NCBI GenBank assembly: GCA_907165275.2
Contig: OU015665.1
Span: 6,572,001-6,636,000 of the forward strand
Direction: 5' to 3'
DNA length: 64,000 nucleotides
DNA from: Zygaena filipendulae
Lineage: Eukaryota > Arthropoda > Insecta > Lepidoptera > Zygaenidae
A program made the translations under genes and the position numbers. Positions 33,263-45,677 of the stretch are shown here, in pieces. Positions within the stretch are counted from its first letter, which is position 1. Each line of letters opens with the position of its first letter. Under the pieces are notes generated by a model. The model saw nothing but the letters and a program-made list of their open reading frames with translations. It did no database searches and was not told the DNA's origin.

Positions 33263-34335
33263 CTGTCCATGATTAGTTTGGGGCTGGACGAAGGTAAAAT
33301 AACTATTGTGATATAACTATTGAACAAATTACCTGCTAATAGAAACTGTCTTTTCAAATTAAAATCTATAACATTTGATTCGTTAGCGTAAGGAACACTG
33401 AATAGGTATCGTCTTTCGAGTAACTAAGGTCAGTTTAGGCACTGCCTTTTAATAAATAACGATGACCTTTAAAATAGCCACAGACCTCAGAAGATTTAGA
33501 TTGCGCAAGAATACGATTGAAACTATCTTAAGTTGCGTTCGATACAAATTCGTCGTGTGGTCGGGCACTAAGTGTTAAGTTACAAAACGCTGACATAAAA
33601 TTGTCTCGCAAACACTCTTTACGAGTTACAGATAGCAAGTTATGAAGGTTCACTGGTGCGAATAAATGGCCGTTATTTACTTAATGTTGCTTATTAATTT
33701 AGTGCCTGCCGTTAGCTCTGCCTTCGGAATAGACATTGAGTTATTAGGTATTGATCAAAAGGAATTTTTGGTAGCTATGGATGACCTATAAGTCTATGCC
33801 TATCTATGTAAAACTAACGTAGATCTATAAGACTATATTGCTTATTTATACAGTGTCTACATAAAAAGCACTGCGTTATCTATACTTAATATTATAAAGC
33901 TGATAGGTTTGTTTGTTTGGTTGAACACGCTAATCTCAATAACTACTGGTTCAAATTCAAAAATATTTAAATCAAATTATTTAATCTATTTAAAAATCAT
34001 GCTCAAAAGAAAAAAAAAAAACAGATAACTTAAAAAAGTGTGTTTAAGGGCTACTTCTTATATTTTTTCCATTAATTTTTAAACTTATATTATTTTATTT
34101 AACCATCCGATGGTTAAATATTTTATTAAATCCTGTTAATTATTTTTTAAAAGTCGTTTAATTCTACAAAGATAATAATTATTTATTTCATATTTTCACA
34201 AATATTATGGCAGTGATATCTAAAACATTGCCGTATAGGTATAATAGCAAAAAATCACTTTCAATAATACCTACACAAGTTTTCAATAAGTACTAGGTTC
34301 CAATTTACTAAGCTTATCAAGTTATTTTTTATAAA
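33263..34335. other. AT-rich DNA, no gene seen
   Basis: About 1.1 kb. gataggtttgtttgtttggttg near 33900 may be a decayed Helitron start. Nothing else recognised. Confidence 0.4.
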
Positions 34336-34534
34336 TCCTACTAATATTACAAATGTGAAAGTGTGGATGTTTGGATGTTTGTTACTCAATCATGCAAAAA
34401 TGGTTGAACGGAATTGGATGAAATTCGGCATGCACGTTGTCAGGGGCACAGAGAAGGACATAGGGCACTTTTTATCCCGGAATTCCCGCGGGAACTCCAA
34501 AATTACCGCGGGTGAAACCGCGGGGTACAGCTAG
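34336..34534 (+). mobile_element. Helitron-like element, near-consensus
   Basis: TCCTACTAATATT start after A, gtgtggatgtttggatgttt, ggaattcccgcgggaact, hairpin cgcgggtgaaaccgcg and end gtacagCTAG (34531-34534) before T. Confidence 0.82.
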
Positions 34535-34879
34535 TAATAAAATAAAAACGCTTAATTCTAAGACGTGTACCTAAGTAGGTTCACGATTTAATTAAAAGAT
34601 TAATCATATGATTCGATTTAAATTGAATGCAAATGGCTAATGAAGTCTTAGATAAATAGCTTTCGTTCTGATATATTAGGTACATTGATTTTAATTGACA
34701 GGACATAAACCCAATCGAATCTAATTAGTGGCATTAATTCGCCGTAATTGTGACTTTAGCAACAGATAAGTTCTATACAATGTATGTAGATAATTTACAT
34801 AAAATGATTTCAGTTATTCATACAGATATAAATACTATAAAAAGTATACCGAATTCTTACTACCGTAAATGCTATGAGC
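34535..34879. other. AT-rich spacer
   Basis: No gene or repeat recognised. Confidence 0.4.
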
Positions 34880-35057
34880 TTATTTTTTATCTGTTTGTTA
34901 CGCTTTTACGCCTTAACTATACTCAACTGATCATGATGAAATTTTACATACATGTTTTGAGGGGTACAGAAAAGGACATAGGGTACTATTTATCTTGTAA
35001 TTCCCGCGGGAACTTCGAAATTTACGCGGGTTTAACTGCGGAAAAAAACATTTAGGT
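34880..35057 (+). mobile_element. Degenerate Helitron-like element
   Basis: gtttgttacgcttttacgcc, catgatgaaattttacatac and cccgcgggaacttcgaa in order. The terminal hairpin reads gcgggtttaactgcgg and CTAG is lost. Confidence 0.6.
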
Positions 35058-35774
35058 AGGTTTACTTAGTGTCGAAATAAACAGATTAGGTACCTATTTA
35101 TTTTCATATATACTGTATACAATATACATATATAAAATAGTACCTACCGACTAAAGTGGTATAGCATCATCATCATCAGTAATCTATAGTAACTTTTCTG
35201 TTTTGTTTTAGTTTAGCTTAGTTTCAGTTTGGTTTTTTAGTATAGTAAATAAAAAATTGCTCTTAAGCAACAAGGCCTCTGTTACTTTTTTGGTTACCTA
35301 CTACTCTCCGTATTTTATTCTCAATCTGATAACAATAAAGAAGATTTGATTTGATAAATATGCACATATATAAAAGAAGGTCCATAACTTTACCTATAAC
35401 TCTAAAGCTAATTTATCAAAGAATTAGAGCCTATACATTATAATTTACGTTGACAGTAATAAATGTGATGTTATTATATGAGTAAGCCGAAATCGCGTGC
35501 CGATCGAAGTTTTGATCGCGTGAGGTTGCAACCGGCTAATGATATTCAAATTCTGCAATAATGTACAAATATATTTCGTTCCGAGAACGTATAATAGAGT
35601 AGTGGAATAGACGCGAGGGTCATTAGCGGCGCGTGCGCGGCGCGTGCGGCGATGTACCATTAAAATTAAATCACTTTATAAATTACACGTACCATCTAGC
35701 TATTGCACGCTATTTGGTTTTGTGTTCAGGTAATTATTAATCTTTGTCCATCTTCTTATAAATAGAAAAGCAAA
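35058..35774. other. AT-rich DNA with a short GC-rich patch
   Basis: At 35600-35655 a GCGGCGCGTGCGCGG run stands out. The minus-strand ORF over it is not recognised. Otherwise nothing. Confidence 0.35.
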
Positions 35775-35935
35775 AGGTCACTGACTAAAAGCGAAATTTC
35801 AAAAACGTACTTGATTTTTGAAGCTGCGCAGGGAAATAGTGTATTGGGCGGAGGAGTCGGCTAAGAATGGACTTCATGGAGTTCCCGAGGGAACTTCCAA
35901 ATGTGGGTACTGCGGCAAATAGCATTATAGGTATA
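35775..35935 (+). mobile_element. Helitron-like fragment of the GGTCACTGA subfamily
   Basis: aaaaggtcactgac, gtcggctaagaatggac and ttcatggagttcccgagg match the dimer at 2961-3332. The end is decayed. A further scrap (gacgtcagctaagaa) is at about 36168-36182. Confidence 0.5.
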
Positions 35936-36705
35936 ATTATTTAAAAGATGTAACTATCTGACTGCAGAGAAGTGAGATAGGCACAGTCCGGTTTGGGTTA
36001 GAATCATGAAAGGCAGAAAGGTTTTTTATAAAACGTACCTTATATGCATGCATTATTGAAGTGTTTTTCAATATTTACCTCAGAGTGGGTTAAATTGAGG
36101 TTCAACGTTTGTATGGACTTTTAAATGGATCTATGAAGCTAAAAATTATCATAGTTGTTGAAGAGTAGACGTCAGCTAAGAAAAAAAAATTCATTCTGGA
36201 GTTATAAAGGAAATTTTCAAAGTAGGTATAATTATTAACACCTAGTATTGTTATTATGGGAAAACCTACTCCTACATTTTAAATATTTAAAGATATTAAA
36301 GATTTTTACTATTTATACATTTCTGTCTGTTGTACCTACTTTCACTTGCACATGATGCGATAAATTTTATTGTTAGATACCTTTAGGTATACCGAATAGA
36401 TCTGTAGAGAGAGCATCCAATGAAGTTAAACAATCAAGTTTTACGGCAAATGGAGCATAAATTACTTGTAGAGTATTATATTATCTGAGATAAATGTTAA
36501 TTTAGTCGCTGAATGTACCTACACTGTCAATTTATTATTTGCTATCGTTGACTTTCCAACACTTCCTATATAAACTATTTTGAGAGCAGTTTCTATTAGT
36601 TTTACTTGCTCTTTTATAAAATTCAGCAACCTTAAAAGTGCGCACTCAATTAGTCATATTAATTTATTTATCACACAATTTTTTTCATAAATTTACAGTT
36701 AAACA
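35936..36705. other. AT-rich DNA, no gene seen
   Basis: Apart from the Helitron scrap near 36168, nothing is recognised. Confidence 0.4.
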
Positions 36706-36950
36706 CTTACGGCCGCACTCAGAGTCGATTTTAATGATTACTTCGTTAAGTATAGATTTTTAAAACAAAACTGCCGCAATCAGAGACGTTCAGTAAATTA
36801 ATGTTAATTGGCATTTAATGAGATGTAACTTAATTAGTGAAATGCCAATTGACAATAATTTATTAAACTTGTCTGATTGCGGCAGTTTTGTTTTAAAAAT
36901 CTATACTTAATTAAGTAATCATTAAAGTCAACTCTGAGTGCGGCGGTAAG
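36706..36950. repeat. Foldback MITE with inverted repeats of about 110 bp
   Basis: The left arm contains gccgcactcagagtcgattt, aagtatagatttttaaaaca and aaactgccgcaatcagag. The right arm carries the same blocks in reverse complement with few mismatches, around a short centre near 36820-36840. Outer ends are cttac and gtaag. No autonomous transposase is inside. No convincing target duplication was found. Confidence 0.85.
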
Positions 36951-37539
36951 ACTACGTTTAAATAAGACAATATAGGAGTACGCTAGATAGGTAATAGGTA
37001 TGTAGTTAAATTAAAAAGTTATTTTTTTCACATTATAAGGTAAATTTAGTTGAATATTAGATTATATTATAAAGTACATTTGTCTAGATAAGAATCTTCT
37101 TATACCTAAAGAAACCTACTTATGCATAAATGAATGGTAACAATGAGTAGTCGCAGGCTCGCAGCCCATTATCAAAGATCATAGACTAAAGAATGATTAA
37201 ACCAAAGAAGAATTTTGCTGTCCATAAATTTCACCTAAACCAACATTATCCAATCACAATTGACACAACACTGTGTAATCTGGCCAGTGTTTTCAGCGAA
37301 ACGTGAGCGCGTGCCGCCCACACACTCGCTCACCATCAATCACACGGCTCGCAATTCGTTACCACATGACATTGCAATGGTCTGTTCAGACTCGCAGTTG
37401 TTTCACGTACGAGATATCTCGCCGACAGTGTGTAAATATCCATCAACTGGAAAGATCCACCGCACGAGTTTTTATTGTCTATACCTACTAGTCAAAAGCG
37501 GGTAGAGCACAGGCGTCTCGTCGAAAGCTTCGCGAGTAT
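36951..37539. other. Non-coding stretch with overlapping short ORFs
   Basis: Two overlapping plus-strand ORFs (37260 and 37303) lie in a GC-richer patch but have no recognisable features. Confidence 0.35.
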
Positions 37540-37618
37540 AGATCCCGTTTTCTAGGTGTTTATCGGGATTTGAAACCGAAGCATTGAGTTTAAACCCGGT
37601 AGATGCTCATCTATATTC
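37540..37618. repeat. Degenerate copy of the GATGGGCAAT MITE
   Basis: gtttatcgggatttgaaacc, tttaaacccggtagatg and ctcatctata resemble the right half of 28632-28738. Confidence 0.4.
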
Positions 37619-38904
37619 GTAAGGCGAACCGCTAAGCAAGGATGTGAACGCACCATTATGGCGAAATGCCTTGAACGTTTCGTAAGACAGTACCTCTATG
37701 GACAATCTAGTCTGGACGGATGCATTGTCTTTGTAAGTATTTAAGGTCACGAGTGTAAGTGCGTGGTCATTTACAAGCTGGGGATAAATCATCGCGTTAA
37801 TATTCATTGCCGATTTAGCAACACAGCAAATGATTTATTACTTTTAACATAACGTGTAGTAGGTACCTAATAACTTTGTGGTACGCTCGCACGTAATTAG
37901 AAATAGTTCTAAAAGCTACATAATTGTGCATAAATGGAAAATTTTGCGAAGTTTTATCATACATATTAAATATATTGCACACAAGTAATGTACGTACAGA
38001 TTGGTGAGGTTTGGAAAATCAGTGACGGAAGAACGGGGATTGGCACTTTGACCTAAGCTTTTCTGATCGGCAAAAGCGGATTCCACGTTGACTACTTTTG
38101 CGTAAAGTCAAAGACATTCGAAACGCCTCCTTGCGACAGTCAGATTATTTAAAGATAAATCCTGAATCTATCCACGCAACTCGGCAAACTATGATATTCA
38201 TTGAAATTAACATGATTTAAACCTAATTGTTTATTGCGTCTCTCATAATTATTGCTTAACCTTTGTCGCACTAGCCTATTGGACAATTACAATGTGGAAT
38301 TGTGGACCGCAGTCAATAAATAACGCTTTCAACAACAATAAGATAGTTTGGAGCGCCAATAGTTCATGCTACTATGTCAAAGGATCCCTATCTCTATGCA
38401 AATTGTGGTGGATTTTCGTAACGCGAGGCGCCCGCGCTGGCCAGCGATACATCATAGAAATGTGGACGGAACGGCCTACGCGCACTGTTAATATACAACA
38501 TTTAATGCGTTACCGAGCACACAGATAGCGCGCCGAGCTATTTAAATATCATCAGTAGGTAGGCGAAAACCCTTGCAAAATAATACACTTGGACATAGAT
38601 AAGCACTAGTGTGTTAACCCGCACTGGAGAAATGTTGAGTAAATCGTGTTTTAAAATTATAGTGTAATTTTGTGTCAATTTTTTTTTGTTGGTATTTAAA
38701 CAATGTATTAAGGTAAAGACATAATAAAATAAGTTACTTCGTTCCGAAAACGTTCTATAACTCTCAATAAAGTGTTCTGTACCAATAACTTAATTTCTGG
38801 TAACATGTTATTGATTATCGGCATCCACTTAAAACTAGAAACGTTATTATTAATTTATATCATACAATAGTGAATAGCCCAGTATTGTATTGTATTGTGA
38901 TCAA
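37619..38904. other. Non-coding stretch with a GC-richer block
   Basis: 38390-38530 is GC-richer (cgcgaggcgcccgcgctgg) and overlaps a 78-codon plus-strand ORF without a recognised domain. It is a possible regulatory block, listed for completeness. Confidence 0.35.
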
Positions 38905-39015
38905 ATTAGTCGCATGATTTTCGGAATTCCCACAGGAACTCTGATAACAGTAGCCTAAGTTACTCCTTATTACATCAAGTATCTGCCAGTGAAAGTTCTT
39001 TCAAAATTTAATCAG
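38905..39015 (-). mobile_element. Degenerate Helitron-like fragment
   Basis: gattttcggaattcccacag followed by gaactctgat and agtagcctaagttactcc match reversed copies such as 49764. Confidence 0.35.
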
Positions 39016-40712
39016 CTAGGTATCATATCATCAAAAAAGCCGTATCTCTACATATTAAACCTTTTTTTCGTGAATTTTCGCGACGTTTAAATGGTTATTT
39101 TACCATTAGGGGCGAAAAAAAATTCAAACGAAGATTACTTCTACTTCTATCTTACAGTACAGAGGACGTTTGAATTAAAGGTACTTATTAGGTTATGTAC
39201 CTCATTAATATATTGGTTACCTAACAAAGACACAGGCAACGCCAGTAACTTAAGCAAGTCAATGAAACACGGTTAAGGAACAACAGCTAGAAAAGCACCT
39301 ACATATATGTGTACCTATAGGTAGGTTAGGTACATTGACTCAAAATCAACAGTCATCCACGTTATAATAAGCTTTGAGTTTGAATCCACTTCAGGTCAAG
39401 TGTTAGACGTTTAACACATTCAAAGTGGTGTCTATTCAATAGCCATGACGCTTCTAATATATTCAAGGCATCTGATGCGTATTCGACGATCATGATAAAC
39501 GATTCCGAATCGATATACCATCGATACTCAATTACCATTGCCCACTTATTTGTGTTAGTTTCTTGTGTTAAATGAAGTGTTTGTTAGAATAATAATAATC
39601 TGTAAACAACCCAGTTTACAGTATAATATTTGAATTCTCGTTTTCTATGTCGATATTGTACTTATATTCATATCTTATGGTCAATCTAGATCGTTAACTA
39701 TTTGGAATTTGGAAGCAATTTCAAATAGCTGCAAGTAAATTAGTTTATCTGAAAGGAGCGTGGTCATCGAAATACCTATTCGCATTTTCCATTGAGAATA
39801 TTGAGAAATATTTATTCAAATATTTGTAAATGGGTGAACCGTAAATGCTTATGATAACGAATGAAGAGCTTTATTTAGATATTGCCTTGTGTCGCTATCT
39901 GGCTGTATTTGATTTTATAGTGACAGCAAATACGAATTTATGTCTACTTCAAGATGAAAGACGAGTTGATAATGTAACGTTTTAAAATAAAAACGATTAT
40001 GGTACTATTACAAATAAAGCTCAAAGTTGTTTCTTGGGTATTCTTGTAAAGACTATCGAATAAATAGATTGTCAAACGATAGCTGAGGGCAATGTGGAAA
40101 ATTTCTCAAAATAAATTATATCTCGTTGGTACACGCCCATATCAAAAGGCTCTAAATCCTAACAACTATTGGTTTCTATAAAACTTATAACCTTTATAAA
40201 AGATACAATCATTGAATCTTAGATTTTTAATCACAAATAAACTTTAGAGGCAGTTTTTTTAAGTTTAAAGTTTCATAACAAGAAAGAAGTTGATAAAGTA
40301 GGTATAACGACTGCACAGTAAGTACACAAAAAAGGCATAACTATCTAGGTAAATTAACAAAAAAAAAAATAACGTTATTTACAACAGGCAACTAGCGTAC
40401 AAATGCGAAATAACAAAAATAAACAAAACATATAAATAGTTATCTTTTATTTTTCCATTCATTCAACGATGCGACTTCCGATGATCGCACTCGCGCACCG
40501 TGGGTTTGAAATTGGAATCACTTCTTCAGTTGACTGCCGCCTGGTGCCGGCGGCGGTCGTGCCTCCACCTAATGGGTTCACTAGTCCCGTTCCATTCCAC
40601 TGTCGTTATCAGAGACTCGGTCCATAACTATGGTTGAAACTGTGAGCATGCTTTTCTAGATGCATGGTTTGTTTTGCAACAGATTGCAGATTATATTATT
40701 ATAGTATAAACA
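39016..40712. other. AT-rich DNA, no gene seen
   Basis: About 1.7 kb. A GC-richer segment at 40480-40610 contains tgccgcctggtgccgg. No supportable ORF. Confidence 0.4.
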
Positions 40713-40877
40713 CTAGCTGTTCCTTGTGGTTTCACCCGCGGTAATTCCGAGATACAAAGTATCCTATGTCATTCTCGGTATCCCTGAAAACGTTTTGCGA
40801 AATTACATGATGATTGGTTGACTGGTTAATGCGTAAAAGCAAAACAAACAAACAAATAAACTCACATATTTTAAGGA
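40713..40877 (-). mobile_element. Helitron-like element
   Basis: CTAG end at 40713, gtggtttcacccgcgg hairpin, tgcgaaattacatgatgatt, (CAAA)n and a TC start in reverse near 40877. Confidence 0.7.
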
Positions 40878-41241
40878 CAGCTGCTTCACCAGTGGTTTTG
40901 GTTTTTTTGTAGATATTGATAATATTTAATATTGTACAGCATTTTTTTTGTTCTATCATCAGTCCGATTTCCGAAGTGCATGCGATGAAAGACATTTTAT
41001 AGTTAATTTTTATACGCCTTGGGGTTGGGTTACATTGTTGAAGTTTTAGTATATAGAGATCCTTAATTTATTTTCTTAAACTTAAGTAATAAATATAAGA
41101 AGGTCTTTATGTTATACTCAGGGACAATGTAGCATTGTAATGGTGAAATAATTTTTGAAACCGGTCCAGTAGTTTTTGGGTTTATTCGTTGCAAACATAC
41201 AAAAAGACAAATCACATCAAATATCAAATCTTTATATAATT

Positions 41242-41432
41242 CTAGCTGAGCCCCGCGGTTTCACCTACGCTAATTTTAGAGTTGGAGTTTGAAGATACAA
41301 GTAGCCTATGTGCTTCTCTGCTAACAACGTGTAGGTACGTATGCAAAATTTTGTAGTGATTGGTTGAGCCGTTAAGCCGTGAAAGCGTAACAAACAAACA
41401 ACTCACTTTCGCATTTATAATATTAGTTAGGA
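41242..41432 (-). mobile_element. Helitron-like element
   Basis: CTAG at 41242, gagccccgcggtttcacc, gtgattggttgagccgttaa, and tttcgcatttataatattag followed by ttagGA, the TC start in reverse at 41432. Confidence 0.75.
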
Positions 41433-43086
41433 TTAGTGTAGATTTAAATTTTTGATTTTTAATAAATTTTGTTTTTTATTTCCTCTTCAACTACCATAGA
41501 CATAAAAAACGTATAGGTATGTTCATTGTTGAAAAACATGTAGGAAACGAATGTAATTGTAGGAATCATTACACACATTTTTAGCACATATACATACGTA
41601 TATATGTGCAGTATTCGTATCTTATAGACTGTTGATTTCTACGATTCGACACCAAGTAGGTAGTAGTAGTTAGATTTTCGCAGTATTGTACGACAAATTA
41701 ATCATATCACTGTCTATTCTGATGCTGAAACACCAAATACCTAAGGAACTGTCCGTTGTTGCAAATAAATCATTGCTCAATAATCATGATAGGAAACGCA
41801 GTAAGTAAATAAAAGGAAATGGCGAAAATTATAGTTTCACTTGGACAAGGGCCATTGTAGTGGTAAATTCTGTGACGAATGACGAATGGGTTGCAAAACC
41901 GTTTCGTTCGACGCAGGGCAGACTCGCGACGCAGTGGGACGCCCGAAAGTCGAAATGCAGACGCAACGCGAGCAACCGCACGCTGTCCTCGTATTATGAT
42001 TCGATTTATATTCGATATTTTATTAATGCGATTTCTAACCACGTAAGCAAGTAGTGAGAACAATGTTACGTTATTTTATCGTTGTGATTATATGGTATAT
42101 TTATCGCTATTTTATAGGTACGTCTGTCGCTATTTACCATTCAGGTAATTTCAGCCATATAAGAGTGATTGAGTATGTTCAAAGTTTCACTTTTATAAAA
42201 TTTGTTAGTTCATTGAGTTATCAAGAAATCCACAAAGAGCTCGGAAAGAAAATAAGTACCTACTTAACATAATATTTTCTAGAATGACCTTGAGAGTCAA
42301 AAAGACAAAGACAGCGATTTTTATATTACTCTAGTAGCTTAGTAAATATAGGTTCTAACTAATGTTAGATTTAGCAAACGTGTAAAATTATAAACAAATA
42401 AATAAAAAATAAATATAATATTAGAGTTTTCGCTTCTTAAAATTATCTGTAAAAACGTCATGGCGGGCGATCGAAGACACGAGTTTGATGGTGCGTTGCG
42501 AACGTCCAGTGAAAACTTACAAATAACCACCCATTACGCGCCCGCAGCGTCGACGGCGTCACAACCAACAATTTCCCACTGATTTATATCATCCGAGCGG
42601 CGATGGACTACGAGAAAATGTGGGAAAATTTTCACTACACAACAAAACCCGTAATTTGATAAGGAGAATCATCGGTGGTATGATTGAAATCGACAGTTTC
42701 CGGCTAATAGATGCGACCGGTCTCGCGGCGAGAAAACTCGATCATCGAAGGAAAAGTTGTCGGTCGGCCCACCCCTTTATAAGTCTTTAGATGACGCCTC
42801 GATGCCCGTCTCATATTTCTATTTATGTCACGTTGCGCTAAAATAGAAATAAATCATAAAATGTTGCTATATGAAAGTTCTTTATGGCTTCAGACTTGTT
42901 TTTATCAAATTTATTTCAACGCTTAGTGAAATTATTACGGGAATGTAGATATATACGTAATTGGGTCTATAAAATTATCAATACACAAATATACGATGGA
43001 TAGCGATATCTTCACGTGACATTTTATCTATCTTAAACTCTCCTAAATATATTTTAATATATTAGTAGTATCTTGTTTATTTAAGA
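41433..43086. other. Non-coding stretch with two GC-rich patches
   Basis: Patches at 41880-41990 and 42455-42560 are CpG-rich against the AT-rich background. Short ORFs there are not recognised. Possible enhancers or unannotated exons. Confidence 0.35.
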
Positions 43087-43596
43087 CTAACTGTCCACCG
43101 CGGTTTCACGCACGGTAATTTCGGAGTTCCCGTGGTAATAGGGATCTTGACAAATTTTGAAAATCAAAATTCTAATTAGTCCGTCAGTTAGAAAATAAAA
43201 AACAAAAGACACGTATTTTTTGCTTTATCAAATAAATGAAAATATACAGAGATAAAGCGCATTAAAGTTTAGGGTGGGTGCTTGTGACGTCACTAACCGC
43301 TATAAGCCGCCTTACAAACTGCACCGGTTAGTGAGGTCACGCGAAATTTCAACTCAATGTATCACCGTTATTTTTTGATTGCGTAAAAAAAGAAAAAATA
43401 CGTTTCCAATATTTTTTATTATAACTACAAGACGGACTAAAAAAAATAGTCAACATTTCAGCATACCCTATACGTATAAATCTTCCTCTTGAATCACTCT
43501 ATTGGTGGAAACCGCATGAAAATCCGTTCAGTAGTTTTGAAGTTTATCGTGAACAGACAGACGGGCAGACATACTTTGTTTTATAATATGTAAGGA
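43087..43596 (-). mobile_element. Helitron-like element interrupted by a MITE
   Basis: The left part ctaactgtccaccgcggttt with aatttcggagttcccg is the element end. The right part gaacagacagacgggcagac and ttataatatgtaagGA is its start in reverse. The middle (about 43148-43456) is the separately listed MITE, so the insertion order is Helitron first. Confidence 0.6.
43148..43456. repeat. TAGTCCGTC MITE, copy 1 (nested)
   Basis: Inverted ends ttgacaaat...tagtccgtc (43177-43185) and gacggacta (43431-43439)...agtcaa. The interior carries agacacgtattttt, gtgacgtcacta and tatcaccgttattttttg, shared with 50259-50542. Confidence 0.65.
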
Positions 43597-44187
43597 CTAA
43601 GGATGTTTATCCAGAATCTTCTAAGGGTAATCCACCAAAGTTATGGTACTTTGTGTTACTATAATGGTATAGTAATTGGTATAATGGTATAACGTTTATA
43701 GAAGACAAACAAACGGACGAACAAACATTTAGATTATCAATTTAAATTACAGATACTAATAATACAAATATGAGCAATGCAACATAATAAGCGCGATGCT
43801 GTTTCATAACAAAAATGACGAATGAGACCACTTGACACAAAAACTCGAAAAATATGAGAACATTTTCATTTATTCGAATACGTCCAATAAAGCGCTGTGT
43901 TAATGGTGGGAACGGATCAAATGTAGTCATGCGACGGGCGCGGACGTCACTGATTTTTGTTGAAACTGTCACTTTAATTATGCAGAGACGGAATAAGCGG
44001 TAGTATGGCCGTGTCAAAGGCGACGCGATGCGTATGTGATTTCTCACGCGCTTCCTAGAAAGATGAACCTGTCGCAGTCAAATTTTATAATTAACCTTGT
44101 ATGTCTAAACAAATCGTCGCTGTTTTGAATTTACAAGCACTTTGACTTAGTAGTTGCCCCAATAGTGTCAGATGATTTATACGTAAA
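43597..44187. other. AT-rich spacer
   Basis: No recognised gene or repeat. The 101-codon minus-strand ORF (43742-44047) has hydrophobic stretches but no recognised family. Confidence 0.35.
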
Positions 44188-44469
44188 CTAGCTGTTCCCC
44201 GCGGTTTCACCCGAGATAAAAATTATTACCCTATGTACTTTTATGTACCGACCCCTGACAAAGTGTATGCATAATTTACTGAGATTTCACTGGCGTTAAT
44301 TTTGTAGTTCCCGCAGGAATTCCGGGATAAAAAGTACCGTATGTCTTTCTCTGTACCCCAGACAACGTGTTTACGAAATTTCATGATGATTGGTTAAGCC
44401 GTTAAGGCGAAAGCGGAACAGACATACAGACAGACTGAGTTACTTTCGCATTTATAATATTAGTAAGGA
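44188..44469 (-). mobile_element. Helitron-like element
   Basis: CTAG at 44188, gttccccgcggtttcaccc, a second internal end-like block ttcccgcaggaattccgg, and tttcgcatttataatattag with taagGA at 44469. Apparently a partial dimer. Confidence 0.72.
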
Positions 44470-44697
44470 TGGACAATAGGGATGATTTCAGATGTTCGAG
44501 CACCCACTACACTATATCTTCTGTCCTTTGTATTATAAGATTTGCCGGAAATTTGTGACTGGGTTTATTGTACAATATGCCAACGACATATCCACACGCT
44601 TTCCGTTCTATAATTCTAAAAATGCGATAGTAACTCTGTATGCCTTTTTTATGATGAGTTTGTCATGGAGATAGCTGTAACAAATATTATATTAATA

Positions 44698-44923
44698 TCC
44701 TACTAATATTATAAATGTGAAAGTGTGGATGTTTGGATGTTTGTTACTCAATCACGCAAAAACAGCTGAACGGATTTTGCATGCACGCATGCATTTGATT
44801 TTGCGGATGAAATTTGGCATGCACGTTGTCAGAGGTACAGAGAAAGACATAGGGTACTTTTTATCCCGGAATTCCCGCGGGAATTTTGAAATTACCGCGG
44901 GTGAAACCGCGGGGCACAGCTAG
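44698..44923 (+). mobile_element. Helitron-like element, near-consensus
   Basis: TCCTACTAATATTATAAATG start after A, a small duplication in the middle (gcatgcacgcatgcat), hairpin cgcgggtgaaaccgcg, end gcacagCTAG (44920-44923) before T. Confidence 0.82.
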
Positions 44924-45376
44924 TACTTAGATATTAGGAACAACTTACATTTCGCCGAATATCATGTTGTCCGTGTGGAGTTCTGTTGTATTTTTATTCG
45001 GTGAACCGTTACACTCATATTTCACACGATAAAAGCTGTTTATTCATTACATGTCTCACTATGTCCGTTAAGCTATGTAGACAGTAGTAAAACTAAGTAA
45101 AACAGTTACTGTCATGAACCTTTAAATCGTTATTGCTTTTAAATTTAATTTACACGCAAAAAACATCATTATCTACCTACCTACAACTCAACTCATAATT
45201 TAAAAAAGGGGTCTGTGTAGAGTACCTGCGCGAGCAAGAAGTGAAACGTAGGTATGAAATAAGTTCAAATATTTTAAACATAAATAAATTAAGACCAGAG
45301 CTATACCGACCATCACACTATTTTTGCTTTTTTTACTTTAAAACTTTTAAACTGATATCCAATATTTATTATATTG
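44924..45376. other. AT-rich spacer
   Basis: No gene or repeat recognised. Confidence 0.4.
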
Positions 45377-45677
45377 ATAGCTGTGCCCCGCGGTTTCACC
45401 CGCGCGAAATGTTTTTATGTAACAACTTTTTTTACCGACATCGGATTTGAATGAAACAAAGCCCATATCTAGCTCCAGGCTAAGCTTAATCTACCTGTGA
45501 AAACCGCATGTCACTCCGTTCAGTAGATTCAGAGATTATCGCGAACAGACAGACAGGAAAGAATTTTAAAAACTCTTTTTTTGTAGTTGGTTACTCTTCT
45601 TTTATTGCCCCCTGGCAATTTTTCTTAAAAATATTTAATGTATAGAATCTTCGGCTTCTACTCTTTTATTATATTGA
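45377..45677 (-). mobile_element. Helitron-like element, long subfamily
   Basis: A full-length reverse copy of the element at 16507-16813: tagctgtgccccgcggtttc, ctaagcttaatctacctgtg, gaacagacagacaggaaag, then ctactcttttattata at the start side. Similar length (about 301 against 307 bp). Confidence 0.75.

Noticed and set aside
42526..42590. Possible minus-strand exon ending at TATTT/GTAAGT
   Set aside because: The donor is good, but the acceptor is weak and its phase does not fit the hamlet exon; one open frame of 19 codons is expected by chance.
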